Part shown: positions 48,701 to 60,238 of the stretch, in pieces | How the letters are laid out: the number at the start of each line of letters is the position of its first letter | Numbering within the stretch: the first letter of the stretch is position 1 | Source of the DNA: Bombardia bombarda | Lineage: Eukaryota; Ascomycota; Sordariomycetes; Sordariales; Lasiosphaeriaceae | Reading direction: 5' to 3' | Assembly (NCBI GenBank): GCA_030512295.1 | Contig: JAULSR010000002.1 | Location: 5,766,001-5,830,000 of the forward strand | Length of the DNA: 64,000 nucleotides | The notes under the pieces: generated by a model | Databases searched by the model: none | Told to the model about the DNA's origin: nothing | Seen by the model: only the letters and a program-made list of their open reading frames with translations | Position numbers and translations under genes: made by a program

Positions 48701-49858
48701 ACGCTACCTGCCTGTAGTTTAGCTCCACAGATCCCTAGAGCTAGGTAGGGCTCCGTACTACCACCTAATTGGTCCCCCAAGTCCCCGTATTACCCCTGCC
48801 CCCCAGTGAGATGCCCCTGTTGGACCTTCAGGTAACCCCCCGCTTGGCCCATCCACCAATCCAGGAGGAAGGCGCGGTGGGTGAGGACACTGCCCGAGGA
48901 GCAAGCTGGCTGCTGGGCGGCCCGTAGGTAACTGACGGCTCCCCCCAAGGACAGCCATTGAAGTGGATGTGCGCCTAGTTGTGCACCACAAACCAAGGGC
49001 CCGCGCTTCGTAACTTCCAAGTCGTTCTTCCCACTTTGTTGAGGCCGACGAGCTCCAAGCCCCGTCGCCGCTCTCCTAAAGAAAGTCAAGGAAGACCAAG
49101 CCACGGTGCTTCGTTTTGGTACCTCTCTCATTGGACTCTTGATCGCTCGCTGCACGCCGCTGCACGCTGCATGCTGCAGACCTTCTCGCTCCGTCTGACG
49201 CTTATTATTTCTTTTGCATCCTCGAGCCCGCGCCTTGCTTTCACTGCACCGCTGCCCTTAGGTGACGGCTTTCCTGCAGTCGCCGACCGACTTGGGACGA
49301 CTAGGATAGACGGCTGTTTCTCCTCTCCGGCCTCGTCTCGTCCGACATCGACACCACTCGCATCACCCCCAACATCCCTAGCAAGAATGACCCAAATTCT
49401 TTAGGAAACGTGTAATCACTGCGGGAGTGACAGCCAGCCAGCCCATCTCATTGCTGTATTGCCGAATTCCACGCCAATCCTCGTTTGACACTGCTTACTG
49501 CGCCGCCGCCTCGGCAGGAGCTGGCTGCTGGGTCTATCTATCTATCGATTGTCAACGAGGGACGGACTACCACCCACGACACTATCCGACAACCACAACT
49601 ACAACTACACACCAATTCAACCTGGACTGTGCGATTCGACATTTGCTTCTCCCCTGAAGCCTTCTCCCTCCCCAACGCCCAACATAACCACGCGACCGAC
49701 CGATAAGCAGACCTGGCAATTGGGGGCGCTCTCGATGTGATATCCTGGCGCCCTTGCCGTCCTCCCGATACCGACTGATCTTGCTCGTCTGCCCATTCTG
49801 CCTTGCGTTGTAGCCAGCCCTTGCTGCCCTATCCACCTGAGAGCGATACCCCATCGGC
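45743..49858. other. Gene-poor stretch, right border of the cluster
   Basis: About 4.1 kb. The first ~400 bp should be the PKS-NRPS 3' UTR (T-rich at 45.8-46.1 kb). A 13-bp repeat lies at 48393-48457. The last ~800 bp is C/A-rich with several short upstream frames and should be the leader of the RhoGAP gene. On the minus strand at 47.6-48.3 kb, short frames are separated by splice-like signals (for example a GTATGT donor near 47932), but I could not build a coherent gene from them. Confidence 0.5.
48393..48457. repeat. 13-bp tandem repeat, 5 copies
   Basis: GGAATGGAAACAA is repeated five times, the last two copies with substitutions. A short GTCCAC hexamer run follows at about 48471-48490. 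Confidence 0.85.
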
Positions 49859-52800
49859 ATGACAGTCATGGACGACTACCTAGATACCCCTATGGATGCG
49901 GAGGATATGTTCCCCTGCAAAGGGTGTGGTGAAGTACGTCCCCGCGCCACCTCTTGATGCTTCTAGATGCATCGGTCCTGACAGGAGTGCTACTGCAGAT
50001 CCTAGAAGAGGGCAAGGCCTTTGAACTCGGTACGTGTTCGCGCAATATTCTCACCCTCTCGGGCCTATTGTCTTCTATAGTTCCATCCGTGAAAATGGTC
50101 GAGGTGCTTTCAACGACAAAATCCAAGACATGAACCGGCCCTACGGTGAGGGACGTCATACACAGTGCTAACTCTGCTGTAGCTGGAAATAGATGGCATC
50201 TCGACTGCTTCCGATGCAATACCTGCAATACACTGCTGGACTCCGACGCGAACCTCCTTCTCCTCGGCGATGGATCCCTTATCTGCAACAACTGCACGTA
50301 TAGCTGCAGCGCCTGCGGAAACAAGATCGAGGATCTGGCCATCTTGACTGGAGACCAGGCCTTCTGCGCAACCTGCTTTCGCTGTAGGAACTGCAAAAGA
50401 AAGATTGAGAACCTTCGCTATGCAAGAACATCACACGGCATATTTTGCATGAGCTGTCACGAGTCTTTAATGGCAAGACGGCGTAAGAAATCAAAAGCTG
50501 CCGCGCAAGCGAAGGCGCGAGATAAAGAAGGCTCGCCCATGATAACTGAGAAGTCATTGCCGGCGCTACCACCGAACGCCGCCCCTCTTCACTCGTTTCC
50601 TACCGAACGCAAGACCCCCGACTCAGACACGCCGACTGAGCTATCCCCTCGTCCCCGTCCTTCTTATGGACTGAACGAAACTTCCTCGCGGAGCAACTCG
50701 AGGCCCGACCGTTCCCCCGAGAGGTCGCTGGAAACAACGATCGAAGTGGCCCTGGCACCCCCTGCACCTAACTATAGAAACAATCGGAACTCGACTATCA
50801 TTTCCGGGGATCTCGGGGATTCTGAAGGCTTTTTTATCCCAGTTGCGCTGGATCCCAGCCCCGCGCCGTCCATGACACCTCAGTCAATATCCGACACATT
50901 CCCAGAGCCTAATAGGAAAACCAGGGAGCAGGACTATTTTAGCACATCAAGGGCGAACTTTGCCCTTGAGAAGACCCCCGGTTCGCAGGCTTCAACCCCA
51001 CATATCGCTTTCCAAGAGAAGGGTAGACAACCGTCCTCTGACTACGAAAGCCCACAACCGGATCGGCCAGCACGAAAGCTATCTAAGAGAAATGACCGAA
51101 ATGGGAATCCAAAACAACCACCTGCTAGCGTAGCGGATGATAGGAAACCTCCGAGCAGTAGGGCGCAGAACAACAACGAGGAATTCAAGCTACAAGATGC
51201 TCCGAGGACCAAGAGACTGGTCAGCTCTAGAAGCAACTCTCAGTCAGTTAATTCGTTCGATAGTGGCGCTCCTAGCCAGTCTTCGAATGGGCTGCAACGT
51301 AACAAAGATGCGGCCCCCAGTGTTGCCAAGTCTGAATCTCCTCCTTCAGAAAAGAATGGGACACCAAGATCATCACAAGACTCGCGTTTTAGAGATGGGG
51401 ATGATGTTCGGCCTTCGATTGATTCCCTCAACTCCGGCCAGTCAGACATGTCGAATGTGAAGCCTATTGTTCGGAAGGAGGTCCCAACAACTGCGTCGCG
51501 AAATAGCGACTTGGACACACCCCGTGGTCCATCGAGAACCGGTCCTTCTCAGTCGTCTATCTCGGTCAATACCAAGCCACCACCAGGCCCTGCTGTCAAG
51601 TCTGCCCCTGCAGAGGCTGTTGCCTCAACGCAGCTGGCTGCCCCGACACGACCGGGCCTGCCTGAGGCAAAGTTGAGTGACACGTATATGCAACCAAGAG
51701 CACCACCCCAACCCCCTACGCAGACTCCGAGAGAATCGGCCAGCTCAGTCAATGAGTCAGGGGGACCAAAGGTTTCCCCTACGCTACCGCGCTGGAGTGC
51801 GGGTGGTGATTTCAGCATGGATGAGGATATGGCTAGGATCCTGGGAACCGACGAAGGTTCTTCCTCAATCCTGCGACGTGTATCGAATGCGGTACGACAC
51901 GGCCGAAATAACAGCACCGACTCTGCGCATAACCATAGCAGCCATACTCACGGCAGGATTACCCACAGCAGGAGTGTGAGCGAGACTACTAGAGGAACTG
52001 GTTCACCTCGCTGGCCTAGAACGCCGATTGCCGAGGATCCTTTGGATGGCGAGCATTCTCACGATATCGGTAGCCCCCTCTCGGCACCTGGTCTTGGACA
52101 AGACGATCCGGCATACCTGAAGCGGCAGCTCAGGAACTCCGAGCAACGGGTGGCAGAGCTCGAGCGACAGTTCAATACTGAGAAGGATCTGAAAAACCTG
52201 AATAAGAGGCTGATTGAGAAGAGGAAAACGGTTTCTGTGCTTGACACCCAAACTGAGATCATGATAAGGCAACTCGAGGTACTCGCGGGCTACGTGGAGC
52301 GTGCGAAGAAGACTAACGAACCAATCGACCCCCGCGAGCTCGAGGAGTCGGCGATCAAAGAATTTGTGCAAAAGCTCGAGAGGCTCAAGCAGACAATGAC
52401 GGCCGGGATCGAGCAGCTCCACGCTGAGCGTGACGAGCTGATGGAGGAGAAGGACCAAGCCATGGCTGATCGGGACCGTGCCCTGATCGAGTTTGAGCAG
52501 CTGTCTTCCAAGAACGCTCAGTTGGCCGATATGAATAATGATCTTACCCACCAGATCCAGGAGAGGTTTAAGAAGCAAATCAACACTTCTGTTGACCTCA
52601 AGTCGCCAAACGGCCTAGGCATCTACAGCCATGCCAAAGGTGTATCCACTGCGTCGGTCAACATGGATACCTCTAGCTTACAAACCGCCACGACCATGAT
52701 TGGCACAGATGCCGAGGAGCCGGTTCTCGAGGGGCCGACGGTGGTGAATATGCGCAAGGGCCAAGTCAAGAAATTCAACTGGAAGAAGGGTTCGAGTAAG

Positions 52801-53847
52801 GTGGCGCACAACATCACAAAGGGAATCAACCGCGCAGCGGTCGCGTTCCAGCAGCAAGACCAGGGCCGTCCCCAGCCACATCAAGGGTTGTCTGGCGACA
52901 GCATTGGTCTTCCCTACAATATGACCGTCGCCCAGGTCGAGTCACCCGTCTCGGCCGGGCCCATGGGCCAAGGAGGCCCCCTTGGCCCCCCTACCGGACC
53001 CAACAACAATCGAATGGTAAACGATAATGGCCGGCAGGGATTTGGCTTCTTCAGCAAGAAGCCTACCAATAACATGACCAAGTCCACGTCGGCGTCAAAC
53101 GTGAATATTCCCACTATTGCCGAGGCGCCGAGCACCCTGTTCGGCTCTGACCTGACGGAACGGGCCGACTATGAGCGACGCCAGATACCCAGTGTTGTTC
53201 AGCGCTGCATTGAGGAGGTGGAGCTGCGCGGGATGGACGTCGAGGGCATATACAGGAAGACGGGCGGCAACTCGCAGGTGAAGCTGATACAGGAGGGGTT
53301 CGACAAGAGCGAGGACTTTGATATCTCGGACACGGATCTGGACATCACGGCTGTCACGAGCGTGCTGAAGCAGTACTTCCGCAAGCTGCCGAATCCGTTG
53401 CTCACGTTTGAGGTGTATGAGCGGGTTTTGGAGTCGAATGGTAAGCGAACCCGGGGATGTGTGTGAGAGAGGGAATGTTTGGGTGTGCTAACACGATTAG
53501 AAGTAATCCAAAACGACGCAGAGCGCTGCGCGCACATGGCCAAGACGGTCAATATGCTCCCGCCCAATCATAGGGACTGTCTTGAGTTTTTAATGTTTCA
53601 TCTTGCTCGCGTGGCGAGTAGAGAGCGGGAGAACTTGGTATGTGATGATTGGAGTGTGTTGCCCTTTACCAGTTTGCTAATAAGTTTTGTCTTTCAGATG
53701 TCGCCCAAGAATCTGGCTGTCGTTTTCGCGCCAACTATCATGAGGGACCACAGTCTCGAGAAGGAGATGACGGATATGCATGCGAAGAATATCGCCGTGC
53801 AGTTTCTGATTGAGAATAGTCACATCATCTTTGGGGGTGAGGCTTGA
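49859..53847 (+). CDS. RGA1: LIM-domain Rho GTPase-activating protein (Rga1-like)
   Basis: Stimulates GTP hydrolysis by Rho/Cdc42-type GTPases and so shapes polarity and septation. Five exons: 49859-49933, 49999-50029, 50183-53440, 53501-53637, 53698-53847, giving 1216 aa. Two LIM zinc-binding domains open the protein: the first starts at Cys20/Cys23 and continues with WHLDCFRCNTC (residues 40-50), the second starts at CSACGNKI and ends near CMSC. A long Ser/Pro-rich disordered region follows, then a coiled coil at about 685-830 (VAELERQFNTEKDLKNL). The C-terminal RhoGAP domain has the arginine finger in GIYRKTGG (Arg1060) and ends with MSPKNLAVVFAPTIMR and FLIENSHIIF. Two LIMs plus a C-terminal GAP match Rga1 rather than Lrg1. 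The 31-nt exon 2 is needed to complete the first LIM domain. Confidence 0.92.
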
Positions 53848-53878
53848 ATTGATTGACTGGCTGGCTGGCCATGAAGTT

Positions 53879-53880
<2 letters not shown>

Positions 53881-53915
<35 letters not shown>
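53881..53915. repeat. GT dinucleotide microsatellite
   Basis: About 17 GT units in the 3' flank of the RhoGAP gene. Confidence 0.9.
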
Positions 53916-53916
<1 letters not shown>

Positions 53917-54738
53917 TGTGTTTATTCCCGTTCGGCTTGAGGGGTCTGTGGGATTTGTGAAGAGAGACGAGACAGATGGAGAGGAAGAGAGAGAGGAATT
54001 GTGACCGAGAGACAGAGAGGGGCACGAGGGCATAAGAGAAAGAGAGCCGAGTGAAACAGAGTGAGTGCAAGAGGGCAAAGACAGAAGACAGAGAGAGAGA
54101 GAGCGAACAAATTCATTCAACGCGACGCGATTGTATATAAGCAACTCATTCGACTTTTTTTTTTTTAGCAAGGCGACGATGGGGAAAACCAACATTTGGC
54201 GTTCTTGTTGTTGTTGTTGTCTTTTTGTTTGTTTGTCGTTCTATTTTATCTAGCATGAGAAGGAATGAAACGCAGAGTGGACGGACGAAAGCAAGATGTT
54301 ATTGGTGCTTTTGTGAGATGTTTGAGTTCATTTATGCTAGGCTTGTTGCGTCTGAAGGCGGGTGAGTTGCGGTGTTGTTTGTCTACTTGTAGGTCGGACA
54401 GGGCATTTGGCCTGATGGTGGTTTACTTAGCGGCCCAATTTCATTTCATTGTTTACTTGCATTTTTTCCCCTTTGAGTTAATTGTTTAGCATCATAGTTC
54501 ATCATTATACTCTATTCGTTTATAAAGGCAAGTGATAGAGGATTATAGGAGCCGACACACAGCCAGTCAGCCAACTCAGTTCAATCCCCATCCAAAAGGT
54601 AGTTTAACGCAATATCCTGAACTAAAAGTAGGTGTACATGTACATGTACTACCAGTAGTATAAGTGCGTACGTAATTCGTCTTTCTATGCCACTGCCGCA
54701 ATGCAGTATGTAATGTAACCAGTGAAAATATCGCTGTC

Positions 54739-54767
54739 AAAAAAAAAAAAAAAAAAAAAAAAAAAAA
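54739..54767. repeat. A homopolymer, 29 bases
   Basis: Uninterrupted A run. No retroelement coding sequence or target-site duplication is visible beside it, so I read it as a simple repeat. Confidence 0.85.
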
Positions 54768-55130
54768 GCAGTCGTAGTATGTAGCCGTAACTGCCGCTGC
54801 CCTGATCCCGTCCGACCTTCAGTCTAGATTTCCAGGTCCCCCAAAAACGCCATTAATGATTCCCAATGTATAAACACAGCCATTGATGTCGCCCACCGGC
54901 CCTCCCCAAGTAAATGTTCTTGAGTTCTTTGCTGCTACAAGCGCGCGTGCGTGTGTGTGGTTGGGTCGGTATATTCTCCTCAAATAGGCCCAAACCCAAG
55001 ACGTGAGCGAGGCAGGTCCGGGTAGACAACCCTGACCCCAACCTACACCCACCTCCATTCAACCGCGATATTTGCTGAATCTGCTCGCCGCAGAACGAGA
55101 ACGAAGCCAGTGATCCCGCCTAAAGATCTC

Positions 55131-57176
55131 CTAGTCCTCAGCGGTCCCCTTGCTGTCCTCCCTCAGCCGGGTCAGATACTGGTGGTGGATCGTCCAGAGC
55201 GTCACCACCAGGCCGAGGCCGCAGGCGCCGAGCGTCACATAGTACGCTTCCCGATAGCAGTCAATGCCATCAGCACACGACCAGTCGCCAGCCGCGCCCT
55301 GAGTGCTGTGGCTGTCGAATATCGTGCCGTAAAACAGGTTGAAAATATTGCCAGAGATGACAGGACTCAAAGTCATGAAGCCCCAGTTCTGGCTGAGCCC
55401 GTGGATGCCAAAGGTCTCGGCGACGATGGACGGGAACACGCCAAAGAGGAAGCCGTAGCCGAGACCGGACAGCCCGGATACGAGGCCGAGGAGGTGGGGG
55501 TTGTAGATGTTGAGGGCGCAGACCTGGGCGATGCAGAAGATGAAGCTGGCGACGACGAGACACCAGGAGCGGCTGGCCTTGACGATCTTGACGAGGAAGT
55601 CGGAGCCGACGCCTTTGTAACAGTTAGCTGTGCTGTCATGTGGAGCTACTGAACGTAGGATAGGGGTGAAGCAAGTAAAAGGTTGCTCAGTGCAATAGGC
55701 GCTCACCGCTCAACAATCTGCCCGTGAAGCTGCCGATAGACAGAATAGAGACGTGCATCTGCTGTCGCTGAATCAAAAAGGCCTCGTCCACAGAGTCATC
55801 GTAGTGTTTCCACAAAGCGTTAACATCGTGGCCAATATTGCTGTGAAAAAAAGGAAAAAAGGAAAAAAGTCAGCAAAAGTTCCAATTATGCAGATTGTTC
55901 TCAGGCAGGGGGGGCATACTTAATTGTCATCAACCCAATACCAGCCAAGATGCCCATGATGGCAAACAGCTGCCAGAACTCGACATTGCGAAGCAAGCGC
56001 CAGCCACGAATATCTACACGATGCGAACGATCCATATCAATACTGCTCTGCACCAAAACATCGCCCGGCAGCGATGAAGCTGAGGAGATGAGGGAGGATG
56101 TCTCGTCGACATCTTGGGGTTCGTCCGAGGTAGCCGGGGGAGGATGAGAATAAGAAGAAGAATGATGATGGGCCGCTTCGACATCGTCGGTTCGGCCAAA
56201 GGGGCTGGCGCCTCGCGAGGAGGTCGAAGACTCCGCCGCTCCGCCGCCGCCGCCGACGGCCTGCGCCGCCGAGGTTGTAGGGACAGCCGTGTGGTTTTGG
56301 TTTTGGTTTTGGTGGTTGCGGGCAGTGGGCGACATACCGGGTTCAACATCAGGGAAGCCACCGCTGCTCCGGCCGGAGCGGAGCGACTTTGCCTCGTCCG
56401 AGGTGCGGCGCAGTCGTTGCGAGTCCGAAAGCCCGGGACCGCCACTTCCTCCCCCAGATGACGGGACGGGGTGATACGCGGCCGACGACGACGAGGCCGA
56501 GCCGGTGTGCGGGTACACGCGGAGGAAGAAGAAGCCGACAAAGCTCAGGCCAAAGGTGCCGATGGCGAGCAGCATGAGGAAGGCGCTCGTGTTGCCGGGG
56601 AAGAAGACGGTGCCGGTCAGGGAGAAGAAGAAGGCGCTGAGGCCGAAGGCGGCCAGGGGAAAAGCGGTGGCGGTGCCGCGGTGGTGGGGCCAGTTGAGGG
56701 CCGACGTCTTGACCGAGGCGGCAAAGGCCATGCAGCCGCCGAGGCCGGTGAGGTAGGAGAAGAAGCACATGAGCGCGACGGAGCCCGAGGCGCTCTCGTA
56801 GGCGGCGGAGAAGGGGAGGTAGCCCAGGCCGAGCAGGAGGGAGCCGGCGATGACGGCCGGCCGGGTGCCGCGGTGGTCGACGAACAGGCCGATGGGCACG
56901 CCCATCGAGTACATGCCGAGGTTGCCCGAGAGCCCGATCAGGTTGCTCTCTGTCGTTGTGAGGTGCAGCTTGTCGGCGAACTGAGGTGCCCATGCTGAGT
57001 AGACATACTGTAGATGTGCCGTTAGTATTCTTTTCAATTATTGTTTTCCTGCATAGGATGATTCTGGGGTCATGACGACTGACGTTGGTACCGCACGCCA
57101 GCGAGATGAGCGTGGCGGCCACGCTCGATACCACGCGGGCGCGGTGGAGCTGGCGGTCCAGCGTTGTGTCGTGCAT
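55131..57176 (-). CDS. Nodulin-like/monocarboxylate-type MFS transporter
   Basis: Membrane transporter of the fungal MFS branch with a nodulin-like N-terminal half; the substrate is unknown. Four exons: 57176-57084, 57007-55920, 55840-55707, 55612-55131, giving 598 aa. The N-terminal half has about six helices, starting with VVSSVAATLISLACGTN and YVYSAWAPQFA, and then VPIGLFVDHRGTRPAVIAG. A long polar loop (about residues 200-345), rich in Ser, Gly, Asn-Gln and His, separates it from the C-terminal helices (WQLFAIMGILAGIGLMT, SIGSFTGRLLSGVGSDF, GLVSGLSGLGYGFLFG). Intron 1 has an unusual GTCAGT donor but a perfect TACTAAC branch point and CTACAG acceptor. Divergent from TMS1. It lies outside the presumed cluster, and a housekeeping role is likely. 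Confidence 0.85.
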
Positions 57177-58432
57177 GGTGGGCGGAACCTGGTTGTAGGT
57201 TGATGGACGTCGTGTCGTGTATGCAATTAGATGCCTTTAGGTAGTGCTCTTCAGCCGAACGGCATCTGTCGTTGTCGCTGTCGCTGTCGCCGTTGCCGTC
57301 GCTGTCGATGTAGTTATCGTATCGATGACGAACGGCAGTCGAGCAGTTGCACTTGCGGCAACCTGCGGACGGTTGGTCGCAATGACACAGAGAGGGTGAT
57401 CGGGAATACCGGTGTACCAAGCTTCGCCTACCAGGTCATGTCCGATGTTGTTATCATATTGCTGAGAAACGGCAATGGGAGGTTGTAGTACGAAGTAAAT
57501 GGGGATTATGGGAGCTCTCCGTCAGATCGTCTGGTGGTCCTTATCGTGGGGCGCCCAGTGGTCCAGGAGACAAGACCCCCTGTGACAGTTGTTCCCGTCC
57601 GCTGCAATGAGTGTAACTTCTGATTGTCTCAGGTCGTGATTGGCCTGTCGGGACACGGCACTCAGCCCGCTTGTCCGATACAGGAGCCTGTGGGCGGGCA
57701 AGACAGGGCAGCTTAGTGCTAGCGTCCACCAGCCAAGAGATGGGACCCGACGGGTGCCTTATTGCACTTTCCGACCCTGTATCTCTGTATCAGCAACTTT
57801 CACTTGCAGATTCAACTTTGAAAACCGCGAAGCTGGAACAATGGGCGCAAAGCTTAGACATTCGACATTCAATAATCATTAGATACCCGGCGATTACCAT
57901 ATGTGTTTTAGTCACACACCACCCGCTTGTGTCTCAGTCCTGGTGATCTCCAGAGCAGCGTGTGATAGGCACCAGGAGACTGGATTTGGTGAAGTACCTA
58001 CATCGTGGCTGCAAGCCATTTCGATCCAGGGGGAGATCAATTTCGGGGCGCCCTCTTGCCCCCACCTCCAGCTCCATCTACTGTGTAGAGTCTACTTACT
58101 GTGGCTGTGCTTGCATGCGTATTACGTAGCTTTTAAGATGTGGCTGCCACAGCCAAATCCACTCAGTCACCCATTTATTGGCCTTGGCGCCAAGACCCAA
58201 AGGCCTTATCCATGGTTGGTTGCCGCTGCCGCCGCGCGTAGGGTGGGTTGACGTCGTTATCCCGACCTTTGCGTCGACGTTCCGCCCCGTCGAGTTTCAA
58301 TTACGAAAACGCATCACCTCCCGCCCTGTTTGAACAACCAAGCCAACGTATACATCCCTCAACAACAAAAAAACACGTCTCGAAAGCAACTGCATCTGTG
58401 GACACCCGAAGCTTGGTGAAGCCGCCGTCGCG
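57177..58432. promoter_or_regulatory. Divergent promoter of nodulin-like MFS and TMS1
   Basis: About 1.25 kb between two start codons. It contains a GTCGCT-type hexamer run at about 57265-57310. No frame has recognisable content. Confidence 0.5.
57265..57310. repeat. 6-bp imperfect tandem repeat
   Basis: TGTCGT/TGTCGC/TGCCGT-type hexamers are repeated about seven times, 90-135 bp upstream of the nodulin-like MFS start. Confidence 0.7.
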
Positions 58433-60037
58433 ATGGGCGCACTCCTCTCGATACCGCTGTTGGCGGTCCCGAGCTTGGGCACTGTACGTTGCTTTCCCTA
58501 TGGCTGGTTTATGTTGATGATGATACTAATGACACTCGCCGTGTAGCTCATTACATTCGGTGCCAGCTGCTGCGGAGCCGCGACATGCTCCGTCGTCTGC
58601 AGTGCGTGTGGGAAATGCGGCAACAGGTCGGTGAACGATTGATCTCTCTCTCTAGTCAAAATAGCTCAGTTCCTCTTGGCTTACACAAACCAACTCTCCG
58701 CCCACAGCGTCGCAACCCGTATCGCATACGCCCTCATACTGCTCGTCAACTCCATATTATCATGGATAATGCTCACGAAATGGGCGATTGAAAAGCTGCA
58801 GCATCTCATGCTTGACTACGTCAAGATCAGCTGCGGCGACGGCGACTGCTACGGCTGGCTGGCCGTCCACCGCATCAACTTCGCCCTCGGCCTCTTCCAC
58901 CTCGTCTTCGCCGCCCTCCTCCTCGGCGTGCACTCGTCCAAGAACCCGCGCGCCGCCTTGCAGAACGGCTTCTGGGGCCCCAAAATCATCGTCTGGCTCT
59001 CCCTGATCGTGCTCACCTTCTTCATCCCCGACGGCTTCTTCATGTTCTGGGGCAACTACGTCTCCCTCATCTGCGCCATGCTCTTCCTCTTCCTCGGCCT
59101 CATCCTGCTCGTCGACCTGGCACACAACTGGGCCGAGTACTGCCTCGGCCAGATCGAGAACACCGACTCCAAGGCCTGGCGCTTCATCCTCATCAGCTCC
59201 ACCCTCGGCATGTACCTCGCCTCCCTCGCCATGACCATCCTGCAGTACATCTTCTTCGCCTCCAACGGCTGCTCCATGAACCAGGCCGCCATCACCATCA
59301 ACCTGCTCCTGTGGCTCGCCGTCTCGGCCATCTCGGTCCACCCGACCGTGCAGGAGTACAACCCCAAGGCCGGGCTCGCCCAGGCCGCCATGGTGGCCGT
59401 CTACTGCACCTACCTGACCATGTCGGCCGTCTCGATGGAGCCCGACGAGACCGAGGACCGCCGCTGCAACCCGCTCGTCTTTGGCCAGGGCACCCGCACC
59501 ACCACCATCGTCATCGGCGCCATCGTCACCATGCTCACCGTCGCCTACACCACCACCCGCGCCGCCACTTATAGTCTTGGCATGGGCGGCAGCGGCAAGG
59601 CCCAGGTCCGCCTGTCGGACGACGAGGACGACGAGCACGGCCTCGTCACCACGCAGCCCAGCGCCCGCCGCGAGATGCGCGCCGAGGCGCTGCGCCGCGC
59701 CGTCGAGGAGGGCAGTCTCCCGGCCGACGCGCTCCTCTCAGACGACGACGATGACGACAGCGACGCTGGAGGGAAACACACGGCGCACGACGACGAGCGG
59801 TCCAGCACCCAGTACAACTACGCCATGTTCCACATCATCTTCTTCCTGGCCACCGCCTGGGTCGCGACGCTGCTGACCATGGACTGGGACGACAAGCGCC
59901 AGGACGACTTTGCGACGGTCGGGCGCACGCTGTGGGCGAGCTGGGTCAAGATTGTGAGCGCCTGGGTCTGCTACGGCATGTATACCTGGACGCTTGTGGC
60001 ACCTATTGTGTTGCCGGACCGGTTTGAGTTTTCTTAG
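58433..60037 (+). CDS. TMS1: Serinc/TMS1 family membrane protein
   Basis: Polytopic membrane protein of the Serinc family, linked in eukaryotes to serine and phospholipid metabolism or lipid scrambling. Three exons: 58433-58483, 58547-58626, 58708-60037, giving 486 aa. The N-terminus has the family's Cys-rich start (GASCCGAATCSVVCSACGKCG, residues 22-42), then IATR-type SVATRIAYALILLVNS. There are about ten membrane helices, with typical WGPKIIVWLSLIVLTFFIPDG, LAHNWAEYC and AMFHIIFFLATAWVATLLT near the C-terminus. A cytosolic loop (about 320-390) is acidic, with a run of Asp. Intron 2 uses a weak GTCGGT donor, but it is needed to join CGKCGN to SVATR in frame. Confidence 0.93.
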
Positions 60038-60205
60038 GAGACAGGAGACGGAGACGACGACCCCTCGGCCGTTTCTGGGTCAGTGGATGTTGGGGGATTG
60101 TTTAGAATAATCTGCATTTTTTTTTTTTTTTTTCCTTTTGTCTTGTTTGAGGTGATTTTCCGGGCGTCGGGGGTGTTTGGTTACTTGTCAGACATGAGGA
60201 GGATC

Positions 60206-60238
60206 AGGCAGTAGGTAGGTAGGCAGGCAGGTAGGTAG
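60206..60238. repeat. GGTA/GGCA tetranucleotide run
   Basis: About eight AGGT/AGGC units in a row. The same tetranucleotides are scattered in other intergenic parts of the window. Confidence 0.75.

Larger units (their letters stand above)
53848..55130. other. Convergent 3' flanks of RhoGAP and nodulin-like MFS genes
   Basis: About 1.3 kb with a GT microsatellite (53881-53915), a purine-rich AGAGAG stretch (53960-54110) and a 29-base A run (54739-54767). No gene is supported. Confidence 0.55.

Noticed and set aside
54739..54767. Poly(A) tail of a retroelement
   Set aside because: No retroelement coding sequence, 5' truncated copy or target duplication next to it.
58760..59638. 292-codon frame on - opposite TMS1
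   Set aside because: Gly/Val/Asp/Glu-rich antisense shadow of the Serinc coding region.
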